Assembly (NCBI GenBank): GCA_013153655.1
Contig: JAADEB010000139.1
Coordinates: 1 to 27,884, forward strand
Source of the DNA: Chlorobiota bacterium
GTDB lineage: Bacteria; Bacteroidota; Bacteroidia; Flavobacteriales; Flavobacteriaceae
Direction: 5' to 3'
DNA: 27,884 bases
The notes beneath the pieces were generated by a model that was not told where the DNA came from, searched no databases, and worked only from the letters and a program-made list of their open reading frames with translations. This document shows, one piece after another, positions 21,683 to 27,884 of this stretch. Position numbers and translations under genes: made by a program. The stretch's first letter is position 1. Each line of letters starts with the position of its first letter.

Positions 21683-22185
21683 CTTTTGCCGTGCATTCCA
21701 CGGCCTCCGCCGCATTTGTGTCCGGGACCCGGATTCGGGACTTTGTCGTAAATGGCTTCGGCGATTTTTTGCAATTCTTCATCCGGGTAGGGAAAAGCCG
21801 GCATCATACCGAATTCGCGAATGGCACCCGGCATCAAGGCTTTGGTGGAATCCGGACGTTTGACCCATTCCGTAATGGCCCGGACAAAATCCTTTTTGGC
21901 GGGATATTTTTGTAAATAATGCCGTTTGACACCCATCATGGGAGGTGCTTGCATTTTGCTGTGGTCCGTTTGTGCATCGGGACGTTCGATGTGGCAGATA
22001 TAGCAGCGTTGCTTCAAAAGCGTGTAGCCGTCGGAACCGGAATCGGCCACGGCTACCGCATTGGCGGGTACGGACCGGTGGGTTTGTGTGCCGGAATCCT
22101 TCACAGAGGACGATGAAGAGGCGGAGCGGTTGCAGGAATAGAGTGCGACAACCGTAATCGATAGCATCATAACAAAACGTTTCAT
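21667..22185 (-). CDS. lipoprotein c-type cytochrome, monoheme
   Basis: 172 residues. MKRFVMMLSITVVALYSC ends in a lipobox-like LYSC (C18), so it is probably lipid-anchored facing the periplasm. A Ser-rich linker follows. The heme attachment motif is CYICH (C61, C64, H65), and the distal axial ligand is a Met in REFGMMPAFPYP (M127 or M128). DEELQKIAEAIYDKV is the C-terminal helix of a small class I cytochrome. The last 20 residues are rich in His, Gly, Cys and Arg (GHKCGGGRGMHGKRKGRH), unusual and possibly metal-binding. Role: soluble-type electron carrier or sensor; partner unknown. The frame extends to 22263, but the ATG at 22185 gives the signal peptide. Divergent from truA. Confidence 0.88.
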   Translation of the reverse strand: MKRFVMMLSITVVALYSCNRSASSSSSVKDSGTQTHRSVPANAVAVADSGSDGYTLLKQRCYICHIERPDAQTDHSKMQAPPMMGVKRHYLQKYPAKKDFVRAITEWVKRPDSTKALMPGAIREFGMMPAFPYPDEELQKIAEAIYDKVPNPGPGHKCGGGRGMHGKRKGRH

Positions 22186-22202
22186 ATCAGGAATATTTAT
22201 TT

Positions 22203-22210
22203 TAATTTTG
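22203..22210 (+). promoter_or_regulatory. -7 element of truA
   Basis: TAATTTTG matches TAnnTTTG. A GTTT at about 22179-22182 is a partial -33. Predicted leader about 55 nt to the ATG at 22271. The upstream half would overlap the start of the divergent cytochrome gene. Confidence 0.45.
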
Positions 22211-22270
22211 GATGAATATAAAGGAAAAAGGTTTAATGCCGGCCGGCAATTATCCGAAAACAAACAAATA

Positions 22271-23041
22271 ATGTCCCATCAGCGCTATTTCATATCCATC
22301 ATGTACGACGGAACCCGTTACCACGGCTGGCAGCGCCAACCCAAGGCCGTAAGCATTCAGGAAGAAATCGAAAAACGAATGAGCCTCCTGCTGGATCAAC
22401 CCATGGAACTTACCACCGCCGGCCGTACGGATGCCGGTGTGCATGCCTTGCAAACCTATGCTCATTTCGATGTTCCTTCCGCTTTGGATCCGGAATGGCT
22501 CACCCGGCGCATGAATGCCTTTTTGCCTCGCGATATCGCTTTTCGCTACACGGTTCCCGTTCCGCCCGATGCGCATGCCCGCTACGATGCCCGTAGCCGT
22601 TATTACACCTACCACCTGATTACCCGCAAAAATCCCTTCCGCGAAGCCTATGCCTGGCGCCTGAACGAAATGCCCGATATCCGGCGCATGAACGAAGCCG
22701 CCCGTATTCTGTTGGACTACGAAGATTTCGAAAGTTTTTCCAAGGTCAAAACGGATGTCAAACATTTTCGTTGTCGGATTACGGAAGCTTATTGGGAGCA
22801 AGCCGCTCCGGACCATATGATTTTTCATATTCGCGCCAACCGTTTCTTACGCAATATGGTGCGCGCCATTGTGGGAACTTTGGTGGAAACGGGTTTGGGT
22901 AAGCGCGAACCCGAAGACATGCACCGCATCCTGCAAGCCCGCGACCGCCGTATGGCAGGTGCTTCGGCGCCGGGAAGAGGATTGTTTCTTACCGAGGTAA
23001 CCTATAAAGAATCCATTCAAGATATTCTCAACCGGCAGTAA
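22271..23041 (+). CDS. truA: tRNA pseudouridine synthase A
   Basis: Makes pseudouridine at positions 38-40 of the tRNA anticodon stem-loop. 256 residues, close to the usual length. The N-terminal strand YFISIMYDGTRYHGWQRQP is typical. AGRTDAGVHALQ holds the catalytic aspartate D54. RYYTYHL and FLRNMVRAIVGTLVETGLG are the other family signatures. The frame is open to an ATG at 22208, but MSHQRYFISIMYDG starts exactly at the family N-terminus. The efp gene follows after 81 nt with its own promoter. Confidence 0.96.
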   Translation: MSHQRYFISIMYDGTRYHGWQRQPKAVSIQEEIEKRMSLLLDQPMELTTAGRTDAGVHALQTYAHFDVPSALDPEWLTRRMNAFLPRDIAFRYTVPVPPDAHARYDARSRYYTYHLITRKNPFREAYAWRLNEMPDIRRMNEAARILLDYEDFESFSKVKTDVKHFRCRITEAYWEQAAPDHMIFHIRANRFLRNMVRAIVGTLVETGLGKREPEDMHRILQARDRRMAGASAPGRGLFLTEVTYKESIQDILNRQ

Positions 23042-23089
23042 ACCGAAAAGACAATTTAAATTTCGGAAGAAAATAAGTTTAAAAAATCT

Positions 23090-23097
23090 TATCTTTG
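23090..23097 (+). promoter_or_regulatory. -7 element of efp
   Basis: TATCTTTG matches TAnnTTTG; predicted leader about 20 nt to the ATG at 23123. No TTTG at the usual -33 distance. Confidence 0.55.
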
Positions 23098-23122
23098 AAA
23101 AAATTAAAAAAAGACGATTCAT

Positions 23123-23689
23123 ATGGCTTCAACTTCCGACATTAGAAAAGGCTTGTGTATTAAGCACAATAATGACATTTACAAAATAGTGGATTTCTTA
23201 CATGTTAAGCCGGGTAAAGGTCCGGCTTTTGTGCGTACCAAAATCAAAAGCCTCACTACCGGCCGCGTGCTGGACCTGACCATTCCCGCCGGCCACAAAA
23301 TCGAAGACGTGCGCGTGGAAACCCGCAAATTCCAATACCTTTACAATGACGGCGAACGCTATCATTTTATGGACGAGGAAACCTTCGAACAAATCGATTT
23401 GCCCGAAAGCGCCATCGACGCACCCCAATTCCTCAAAGAAGGCGAAGTGGTGACCATTCTGATTAAAACCGAAGACCAAACACCGCTTACCCTCGAAATG
23501 CCCGCCAGTGTGGTTTTGGAAGTAACCCACACCGAACCCGGCGTGAAAGGCAACACCGCCACCAATGCCACCAAACCCGCTACTGTCGAAACCGGCGCCG
23601 AAGTAAAAGTACCTTTGTTTATCAACGAAGGCGATAAAATCAAAATCAATACCCTCACCGGCGAATATATGGAACGAGTGAAGGAATAA
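23123..23689 (+). CDS. efp: translation elongation factor P
   Basis: Relieves ribosomes stalled at consecutive prolines by entering between the P and E sites. 188 residues with three beta-barrel domains. The tip of domain I is KPGKGPAFVRTK with K32 at the position that is modified in many bacteria; no modification enzyme gene is visible nearby. The C-terminal signature region is KVPLFINEGDKIKINTLTGEY. The order truA, efp, sucD is all on one strand, but efp has its own -7 element. Confidence 0.97.
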   Translation: MASTSDIRKGLCIKHNNDIYKIVDFLHVKPGKGPAFVRTKIKSLTTGRVLDLTIPAGHKIEDVRVETRKFQYLYNDGERYHFMDEETFEQIDLPESAIDAPQFLKEGEVVTILIKTEDQTPLTLEMPASVVLEVTHTEPGVKGNTATNATKPATVETGAEVKVPLFINEGDKIKINTLTGEYMERVKE

Positions 23690-23721
23690 TCCGTCCAAAA
23701 ACTGACATTTGCCTGTGTGTG

Positions 23722-23751
23722 TCCCGCCGTTTTTTGGGAAATTGAGCGGGA
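23722..23751. repeat. inverted repeat in the sucD leader region
   Basis: TCCCGC at 23722-23727 and GCGGGA at 23746-23751 are separated by 18 nt, ending 18 nt before the sucD ATG. It is not followed by a T-tract. It could fold in the sucD leader; function not known. Confidence 0.35.
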
Positions 23752-23769
23752 AAACAAAAATTTTGAATT

Positions 23770-24648
23770 ATGAGCGTTTTAGTGAATAAAGATTCCAAGG
23801 TTTTGGTTCAAGGCTTTACCGGCTCGGAAGGTACGTTTCATGCCAAGCAAATGATCGATTACGGCACCAACGTCGTGGGCGGCGTTACCCCCGGAAAGGG
23901 TGGACAAACGCATTTGGACCGTCCCGTGTTCAACACGGTGAAAGAAGCCGTGGATGCCACCGGCGCCGATGTATCCATCATTTTCGTGCCGCCGGCCTTT
24001 GCCGCCGATGCCATCAAGGAAGCCGCCGAAGCCGGCATCAAACTTATCGTGGCCATTACCGAAGGTATTCCCGTGGCCGATATGGTCAAGACCAAAGATT
24101 ACGTGACCCGTTACGGCGCCCGCATGATCGGACCCAACTGTCCCGGTATCATCACGCCCGGTGAAGCCAAAGTGGGTATTATGCCCGGCTTTGTGTTCAA
24201 AAAAGGACGCATCGGACTGGTGTCCAAATCGGGAACGCTTACTTATGAAGCGGCCGACCAAATCGCCAAGCAAGGTTTGGGTATTTCCACCGCCATCGGA
24301 ATCGGCGGCGACCCCATTATCGGTACCACCACCAAGGATGCCGTGGAGCTCTTTATGAACGACCCCGAAACGGATGCCATTGTCATGATTGGTGAAATCG
24401 GTGGAAACCTGGAAGCCGAAGCGGCCAAATATATCAAAGAAACGGGCAACAAAAAACCCGTGGTGGCCTTCATCGCCGGACAAACGGCTCCCAAAGGCCG
24501 TACCATGGGACATGCCGGTGCCATTGTGGGTGGCAAGAACGATACGGCACAAGCCAAAATGGAAATCCTTCGCGCACACGGCGTACACGTGGTGGAATCC
24601 CCCGCCGAAATCGGCAAAAAGGTGGCCGAAGTGTTGGCAAAAAAATAA
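23770..24648 (+). CDS. sucD: succinate--CoA ligase subunit alpha
   Basis: Alpha subunit of the citric-acid-cycle enzyme that interconverts succinyl-CoA and succinate with substrate-level phosphorylation. 292 residues. The N-terminal CoA-binding Rossmann domain shows VLVQGFTGSEGTFHAKQMI and GGVTPGKGG. The active-site phosphohistidine is H248 in MGHAGAIVGG. IGPNCPGIITPGEAKVGIMP and LVSKSGTLTYEA are typical. The beta subunit gene sucC is not adjacent, so the subunits must be made from separate loci. The -7-like box GACATTTG (23704-23711, one mismatch) lies upstream. A strong terminator follows. Confidence 0.97.
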   Translation: MSVLVNKDSKVLVQGFTGSEGTFHAKQMIDYGTNVVGGVTPGKGGQTHLDRPVFNTVKEAVDATGADVSIIFVPPAFAADAIKEAAEAGIKLIVAITEGIPVADMVKTKDYVTRYGARMIGPNCPGIITPGEAKVGIMPGFVFKKGRIGLVSKSGTLTYEAADQIAKQGLGISTAIGIGGDPIIGTTTKDAVELFMNDPETDAIVMIGEIGGNLEAEAAKYIKETGNKKPVVAFIAGQTAPKGRTMGHAGAIVGGKNDTAQAKMEILRAHGVHVVESPAEIGKKVAEVLAKK

Positions 24649-24672
24649 GCGTAATACTATAACCTTCCCTCT

Positions 24673-24706
24673 ATCCCGTCTTTCATATCCGAAGACGGGA
24701 TTTTTT
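24673..24706 (+). terminator. rho-independent terminator after sucD
   Basis: Stem ATCCCGTCTT / AAGACGGGAT (10 bp) with a 9-nt loop, followed by T to 24706. It starts 24 nt after the stop. The following 170 nt up to the convergent macrodomain gene are AT-rich without a recognisable feature. Confidence 0.92.
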
Positions 24707-24874
24707 ATAAAAAATTGTACCAATAATTATTTTAGTCTTCCATTCCGGTCACCGGTTATTTTTAAGTGTAGGATCGTATTATTGATCTGTACCCTAAAAA
24801 TTTACCGTAATAATTGCTTTATTCCATTGGCAAATCTGCATAATTTGCTTTGTAATGTTTCCCTTTAAAAAATA

Positions 24875-25396
24875 CTATCCGGTTACACCCAGTTTTTTTC
24901 GGTAAATTTCTTCATTTTCATCATCAAAAACCACGAACAGGACCCGTTTGGGATAAGCGTGCCCGGCCAACCATTCCTTAACCGTATGGATGGCGATATC
25001 GGCGGCCAACTCCTTGGGAAAACCGTACACGCCGGTGGAAATATTGGGAAAAGCCACCGATTCCAATTGGTATTTTTCGGCCAGTTGCAAACTGCTGAGA
25101 TAGGCACGGCGGAGGGTTTCCGCTTCGTCCCGGTTGCCGCCCTGCCAAACGGGACCTACGGCATGAATCACATAGCGTGCCGGCAAACGAAATCCCGGTG
25201 AAATCTTAGCCTCGCCGGGCCGTGCTCCTCCGCATCCACGGCAATATTCCAGCAGTTCGGGACCGGCGGCCCGGTGAATGGCACCGTCCACACCTCCACC
25301 GCCCAGTAGCGACGGATTGGCCGCATTGACAATAGCATCAGCATCCACGCGGGTGATGTCTCCCCGGAGAAGTTCGATACGTTTTTCGGGTTTCAT
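24875..25396 (-). CDS. macrodomain protein, O-acetyl-ADP-ribose deacetylase type
   Basis: 173 residues, a single MacroD/YmdB-like macrodomain that binds ADP-ribose and typically hydrolyses O-acetyl-ADP-ribose or removes mono-ADP-ribose from proteins. GDITRVDADAIVNAANPSLL carries D13 and the asparagines N24 and N27; GGGGVDGAIHRAAG has the conserved D37. The second loop is PNISTGVYGFP. The frame extends to 25420, but MKPEKRIELLRGDIT from 25396 is the family start. It begins 8 nt after trmN6, the last gene of rpsP-rimM-trmN6-macrodomain. No ADP-ribosyltransferase partner is adjacent. Confidence 0.92.
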   Translation of the reverse strand: MKPEKRIELLRGDITRVDADAIVNAANPSLLGGGGVDGAIHRAAGPELLEYCRGCGGARPGEAKISPGFRLPARYVIHAVGPVWQGGNRDEAETLRRAYLSSLQLAEKYQLESVAFPNISTGVYGFPKELAADIAIHTVKEWLAGHAYPKRVLFVVFDDENEEIYRKKLGVTG

Positions 25397-25404
25397 GATT
25401 TTTT

Positions 25405-26136
25405 CTAAGAAAGATACCAATTTTTTACCAAACGGTCAAATGCTCCGGTCCGTTGCCCGTCCGGCCGGAACAGGATTAATTCCTCCCGGCGATAATGGCG
25501 CCCCAAGCGCGGTGTCCATTCCCAGAGGCTTCGTTTGACGTTTGCTTGCGGATGGTCGCGCAAAACGATTTCCGCTGCGGGGAACAGTCGGTTCCGGTAA
25601 CCGGTGTCCAAGAGTTCATGGCGACGGCCGGCGGGCCAAAGTAAGTATAGTTTTCCGTCCCGGGACAAGTGACGGCCGGCCAATTCGAATAGGGCCCGGA
25701 TAAAGGATTCACCCGCTTGCCGGGCCGTTCGGCGAAGATCGTCCGGAGGTGGCGTGCCATCGAAATAGGGCGGGTTGCTGATGATCATGTCGTAGAGATG
25801 ATCCGGTTGGAACATTTTCAAATCCGTCCGGAAAAGCCGTATGCGGCGGGCCAAGGCGGGATTCATGTCCATGTTGAGGCGGGCCAAGGCAAGCGCCCGG
25901 GACGCGATGTCCACCGCATCCACCGTGGCATCCGGATATTTGCAGGCCGCCATCAAAGCCAACAAGCCGTTTCCCGTGCCGGCGTCCAAAATGCGGGCGG
26001 GATTTCCGGCAGGCGTCCATGCACCCAATAATACGCTGTCGGTATTGACGCGCAAACCGGCGTTATCATTACAAATCCGAAAGGGGCGGAACCGGAAAAT
26101 ATGTTTACATGTCCCGGTCAAAATCCTTGTCGTCAT
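25405..26136 (-). CDS. trmN6: tRNA1(Val) (adenine(37)-N6)-methyltransferase
   Basis: SAM-dependent methyltransferase expected to make m6A at position 37 of tRNA-Val (YfiC/TrmN6 group). 243 residues from the chosen start. KHIFRFRPFRICNDNAGLRV with NTDSVLLGAW is the TrmN6 N-terminal signature. The SAM loop is ILDAGTGNGLLALM (49-62) and the catalytic NPPY is at 121-124 (IISNPPYFDG). No ATG lies closer to that signature than 26136, so the start overlaps rimM by 32 nt. An ATG at 26229 would overlap by 125 nt and adds an unlike, Cys/Trp-rich sequence, so I reject it. It stands where trmD often stands in this operon. Confidence 0.88.
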   Translation of the reverse strand: MTTRILTGTCKHIFRFRPFRICNDNAGLRVNTDSVLLGAWTPAGNPARILDAGTGNGLLALMAACKYPDATVDAVDIASRALALARLNMDMNPALARRIRLFRTDLKMFQPDHLYDMIISNPPYFDGTPPPDDLRRTARQAGESFIRALFELAGRHLSRDGKLYLLWPAGRRHELLDTGYRNRLFPAAEIVLRDHPQANVKRSLWEWTPRLGRHYRREELILFRPDGQRTGAFDRLVKNWYLS

Positions 26137-26683
26137 CGTCCGTACGGCCGCCGGATTGCAGGTATACGTCCACCAGGCCGTCGGGCAGGTTAAGGAACAT
26201 TTCTTTGCGCAACCGATCCACCTTTTCAATAAGGTCGTTATGGATGGGTACGAGAATTTCTTTACCGCCCGGATGGAGGATGATCAGGTAGGGCTGGGCG
26301 GCCATGTCGTTGACGGATTTGATCAGGCCGATGGGCCCCAATTTTTTGTCGGTGGCTTTGAAACCCAGGATTTCGTGGTAGTAAAAATTTTTACCGGATA
26401 GTTCGGGCAGGCTTTCCAAGGGAAGGAACAATTTGCGTCCCACCAGTTCTTCGGCTTTTTCGATGCTGTCCACGTCGTCGAAATCCACGCGCAGGAGCAT
26501 GGATTTGTGCAGGTAACTGTCGTTGATAAAAAAAGGAACCAGTTTTCCTCCTATTTCGAGGAAAACCGATTCCAATCCTTCGTAGTTTTCAGGTTCGTCG
26601 GTATCGAGTTTTACCAGCACTTCGCCTTTGATGCCGTAGGGTTTGATGATTTTCCCGAGGTAGTAGGCGTCTTCTTTTTTCAT
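26105..26683 (-). CDS. rimM: ribosome maturation factor RimM
   Basis: Helps mature the 3' domain of 16S rRNA and binds ribosomal protein uS19. 192 residues. The N-terminal barrel domain begins YYLGKIIKPYGIKGEVLVKL, the family signature, followed by the PRC-barrel-type C-terminal domain with YYHEILGFKATDKKLGPIG and HPGGKEILVPIHNDLIEKVD. The Asp/Arg-rich tail (RTDDDDKDFDRDM) is short and is the part that overlaps trmN6. It begins 36 nt after rpsP; together they form the conserved rpsP-rimM pair. Confidence 0.95.
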   Translation of the reverse strand: MKKEDAYYLGKIIKPYGIKGEVLVKLDTDEPENYEGLESVFLEIGGKLVPFFINDSYLHKSMLLRVDFDDVDSIEKAEELVGRKLFLPLESLPELSGKNFYYHEILGFKATDKKLGPIGLIKSVNDMAAQPYLIILHPGGKEILVPIHNDLIEKVDRLRKEMFLNLPDGLVDVYLQSGGRTDDDDKDFDRDM

Positions 26684-26719
26684 GCCGGCAAGTTGTGACA
26701 GTATGACGAACAGGAAGGT

Positions 26720-27259
26720 TTAGGCTTCGGCTTCGCCTTCACCTTCGTTGGCGGCGGGCGCTTCGCCTTCTTCCGCCGGGGCGGCTTCGGCTTCCGGAGC
26801 CTCTTCCTTCATGGGTTGGTTTTTGAGGGCGCGTGCATCGCTATAAGCTTTTTCGCGCTCCATGTCGGCCTTATATTGGGCTTCTTTTTTAGCCGCTTCG
26901 GCGTCTTTGGCGGCTTGCACTTTGGCCAGGTGTTTTTCGTACCATTCGTTAAAACGGCGTTCGGCTTCTTCCATGTCGAAAGCACCTTTGCGCACCCCTA
27001 CCAGGAGGTGTTTTTTGTACAACACGCCTTCGTATTTAAGAATGGCACGGGCCGTTTCGGTGGGAATGGCACCGTTCATCAACCATTTGACCGCCGCATC
27101 GATATTGATTTTGATATCGGCGGGTTTGGTCAAGGGATTGTAGGTTCCCAGTTTTTCCAGGAACTTACCGTCGCGCTTTACGCGGGAATCCGCGGCGACG
27201 ATCCAATAGAAAGGCTTTCCTTTCTTTCCGTGACGTTGTAATCTGATTTTTACAGGCAT
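26720..27259 (-). CDS. rpsP: 30S ribosomal protein bS16 with long C-terminal extension
   Basis: Early-assembling small-subunit protein. The first 80 residues are standard bS16: MPVKIRLQRHGKKGKPFYWI, VAADSRVKRDGKFLEKLGTY, NPLTKPADIKINIDAAVKWL, then the GAIPTETARAILKYEGV segment. The total is 179 residues, about twice the classical length. Residues about 85-150 are a charged helical extension (RFNEWYEKHLAKVQAAKDAE), and about 150-179 is an Ala/Glu/Pro-rich tail. Extended bS16 is known in Bacteroidota. It is the first gene of its operon with a strong -7 element and an octad array upstream. Confidence 0.96.
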   Translation of the reverse strand: MPVKIRLQRHGKKGKPFYWIVAADSRVKRDGKFLEKLGTYNPLTKPADIKINIDAAVKWLMNGAIPTETARAILKYEGVLYKKHLLVGVRKGAFDMEEAERRFNEWYEKHLAKVQAAKDAEAAKKEAQYKADMEREKAYSDARALKNQPMKEEAPEAEAAPAEEGEAPAANEGEGEAEA

Positions 27260-27274
27260 AATAATGCGTTTTGC

Positions 27275-27289
27275 GAGGTACCCGACCTC
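27275..27289 (-). promoter_or_regulatory. short hairpin in the rpsP leader
   Basis: In the rpsP direction GAGGT and ACCTC form a 5-bp stem around a 5-nt loop CGGGT, 16 nt before the ATG at 27259, inside a predicted leader of about 40 nt. It could be an autoregulatory target of bS16, but a 5-bp stem in this composition may be chance. Confidence 0.3.
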
Positions 27290-27301
27290 TGGTTAAATGT
27301 G

Positions 27302-27321
27302 GCGCAAATATACATATTTTT
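27302..27321 (-). promoter_or_regulatory. promoter core of rpsP operon
   Basis: Read on the minus strand it is AAAAATATGTATATTTGCGC. The -7 box TATATTTG is at 27305-27312. It is identical at 19 of 20 positions to 11801-11820 upstream of tRNA-Glu/rpsT, an extended match well beyond the -7 consensus. No TTTG at the normal -33 distance here. Confidence 0.65.
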
Positions 27322-27322
27322 G

Positions 27323-27354
27323 TTAAACCGTGGAACCGTGGAATCGTTGAACCG
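27323..27354 (-). repeat. octad array CGRTTYAA, 4 units, before the rpsP promoter
   Basis: Plus-strand units TTAAACCG, TGGAACCG, TGGAATCG, TTGAACCG; in the rpsP direction the unit is CGRTTYAA. It begins 10 nt upstream of the -7 box and so occupies the -33 region. Confidence 0.8.
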
Positions 27355-27740
27355 GTTATTCTGTTGAATTGTTGAAAAGTTGAAGAGTTGAATAGATTTG
27401 TTAAATCGTGGAACCGTGAAACCGCCGTGTCCGCCTCAGGCGGGAGGATCTCATTTTCCGGGAAACGGTGTTTTTAGTGAACGAGTGAGGGAGTGAAGAA
27501 GTGAAGGAATGTAGCATTGCCCGACCCGGGAGATGAACAATGAACGATGAATAATGAAAAAAGTAAAAACCTAACTCAGAAAACCTAAATGAACATGATC
27601 AATATAAAATATGGTGATTAATGAAATGAAGCGGTTAAAGTTAGAATTAAAGTTAAAGTTTATACCTAAGAAAATTATTGAATTAGACGCTTTATTAATA
27701 CAACTGCGCTCCTGTAAATAAGTTATTTTTTATTTATGTT
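27355..27740 (+). repeat. composite intergenic repeat region D
   Basis: No gene. Four octads TTGAATTG, TTGAAAAG, TTGAAGAG, TTGAATAG (27364-27395), then a second three-unit CGRTTYAA-type array (27401-27424), a short inverted CCGCCT/AGGCGG (27430-27442), four octads AGTGAACG, AGTGAGGG, AGTGAAGA, AGTGAAGG (27476-27507), four heptads ATGAACA, ATGAACG, ATGAATA, ATGAAAA (27533-27560), an AAAAGTAAAAACCTAA stretch, and a TTAAAG hexad run (about 27634-27660). From 27663 to 27740 I see only AT-rich sequence. Confidence 0.75.
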
Positions 27741-27798
27741 CTTTTGTCTTGATACAAAAGAACCAAAAAATCAAGGCAAAAATATGCTTCCTCGCGCC
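27741..27798 (+). repeat. compound palindrome plus 34-nt dispersed repeat, copy 2
   Basis: CTTTTGT (27741-27747) faces ACAAAAG (27754-27760) around CTTGAT. The outer TTTTGTCTTGAT also pairs with ATCAAGGCAAAA (27770-27781) with one G-U position, so two alternative hairpins compete. 27765-27798 matches 21255-21288 at 33 of 34 positions. No gene is visible from here to the window end. Confidence 0.7.
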
Positions 27799-27884
27799 CT
27801 TTCCTGTCATGAGAAAATCTAGCAAAAGACGAATTTCCTGCGGAAATTATTGACAAGCACTTTTGCTGATTTTCTAACATGACA

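Noticed and set aside
26137..26229. Longer N-terminus for trmN6
   Set aside because: It would overlap rimM by 125 nt and add a Cys/Trp-rich stretch that is plainly the rimM coding sequence in another frame.

Overview
The window looks like ordinary chromosomal DNA from a member of the Bacteroidota, most likely Flavobacteriia-like. The evidence is a TonB-dependent receptor with an N-terminal carboxypeptidase-regulatory-like domain, a bS16 with a long Ala/Glu tail, a bifunctional-nuclease-UVR fusion, the tRNA-Glu/rpsT arrangement, weak Shine-Dalgarno sequences, and many Bacteroidota-type -7 elements (TAnnTTTG) in front of genes. I see no transposase, integrase, phage gene, CRISPR array or toxin-antitoxin pair. 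The coding part is almost all housekeeping.

Left part (1-6865, minus strand): a pruA-type glutamate-semialdehyde dehydrogenase cut by the window edge, then a tight serS-aroQ-mfd operon (TGATG overlap, then a 4-nt gap). Next (7422-9557, plus): a bifunctional nuclease-UVR protein followed 9 nt later by a NupG-like nucleoside permease. Then thyA-folA (ATGA overlap), the standard pair for dTMP synthesis and regeneration of tetrahydrofolate. Then two identical tRNA-Glu(TTC) genes run into rpsT. Envelope genes follow: a secreted WCPPC thioredoxin-like protein, an outer-membrane barrel-like protein and a large TonB-dependent receptor, the last two separated by a clear terminator. A membrane-anchored coiled-coil protein, glyS, comF and murF come next.

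Right part: dodecin converges on a lipoprotein c-type cytochrome, which diverges from truA; then efp and sucD, ended by a strong terminator. On the minus strand lies rpsP-rimM-trmN6-macrodomain, a translation/RNA-modification operon that ends in an ADP-ribose-type hydrolase.

The most unusual content is between the genes. Five intergenic regions (1853-1887, 6919-7096, 9565-9955, 11326-11779, 27323-27662) are built from modules of 6-, 7- and 8-bp degenerate tandem units. Several modules occur in the same order in different places. One module, with unit CGRTTYAA, always has the same orientation relative to the gene it precedes: it lies directly upstream of the promoters of serS, tRNA-Glu/rpsT and rpsP and directly before the thyA start. 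I do not know a described function for these arrays; they are the best candidate here for something undescribed. Other notable points are a promoter -7 element inside a terminator hairpin (glyS), a dodecin terminator that overlaps the end of a convergent gene, and a near-identical 20-nt core promoter shared by the tRNA-Glu/rpsT and rpsP units.
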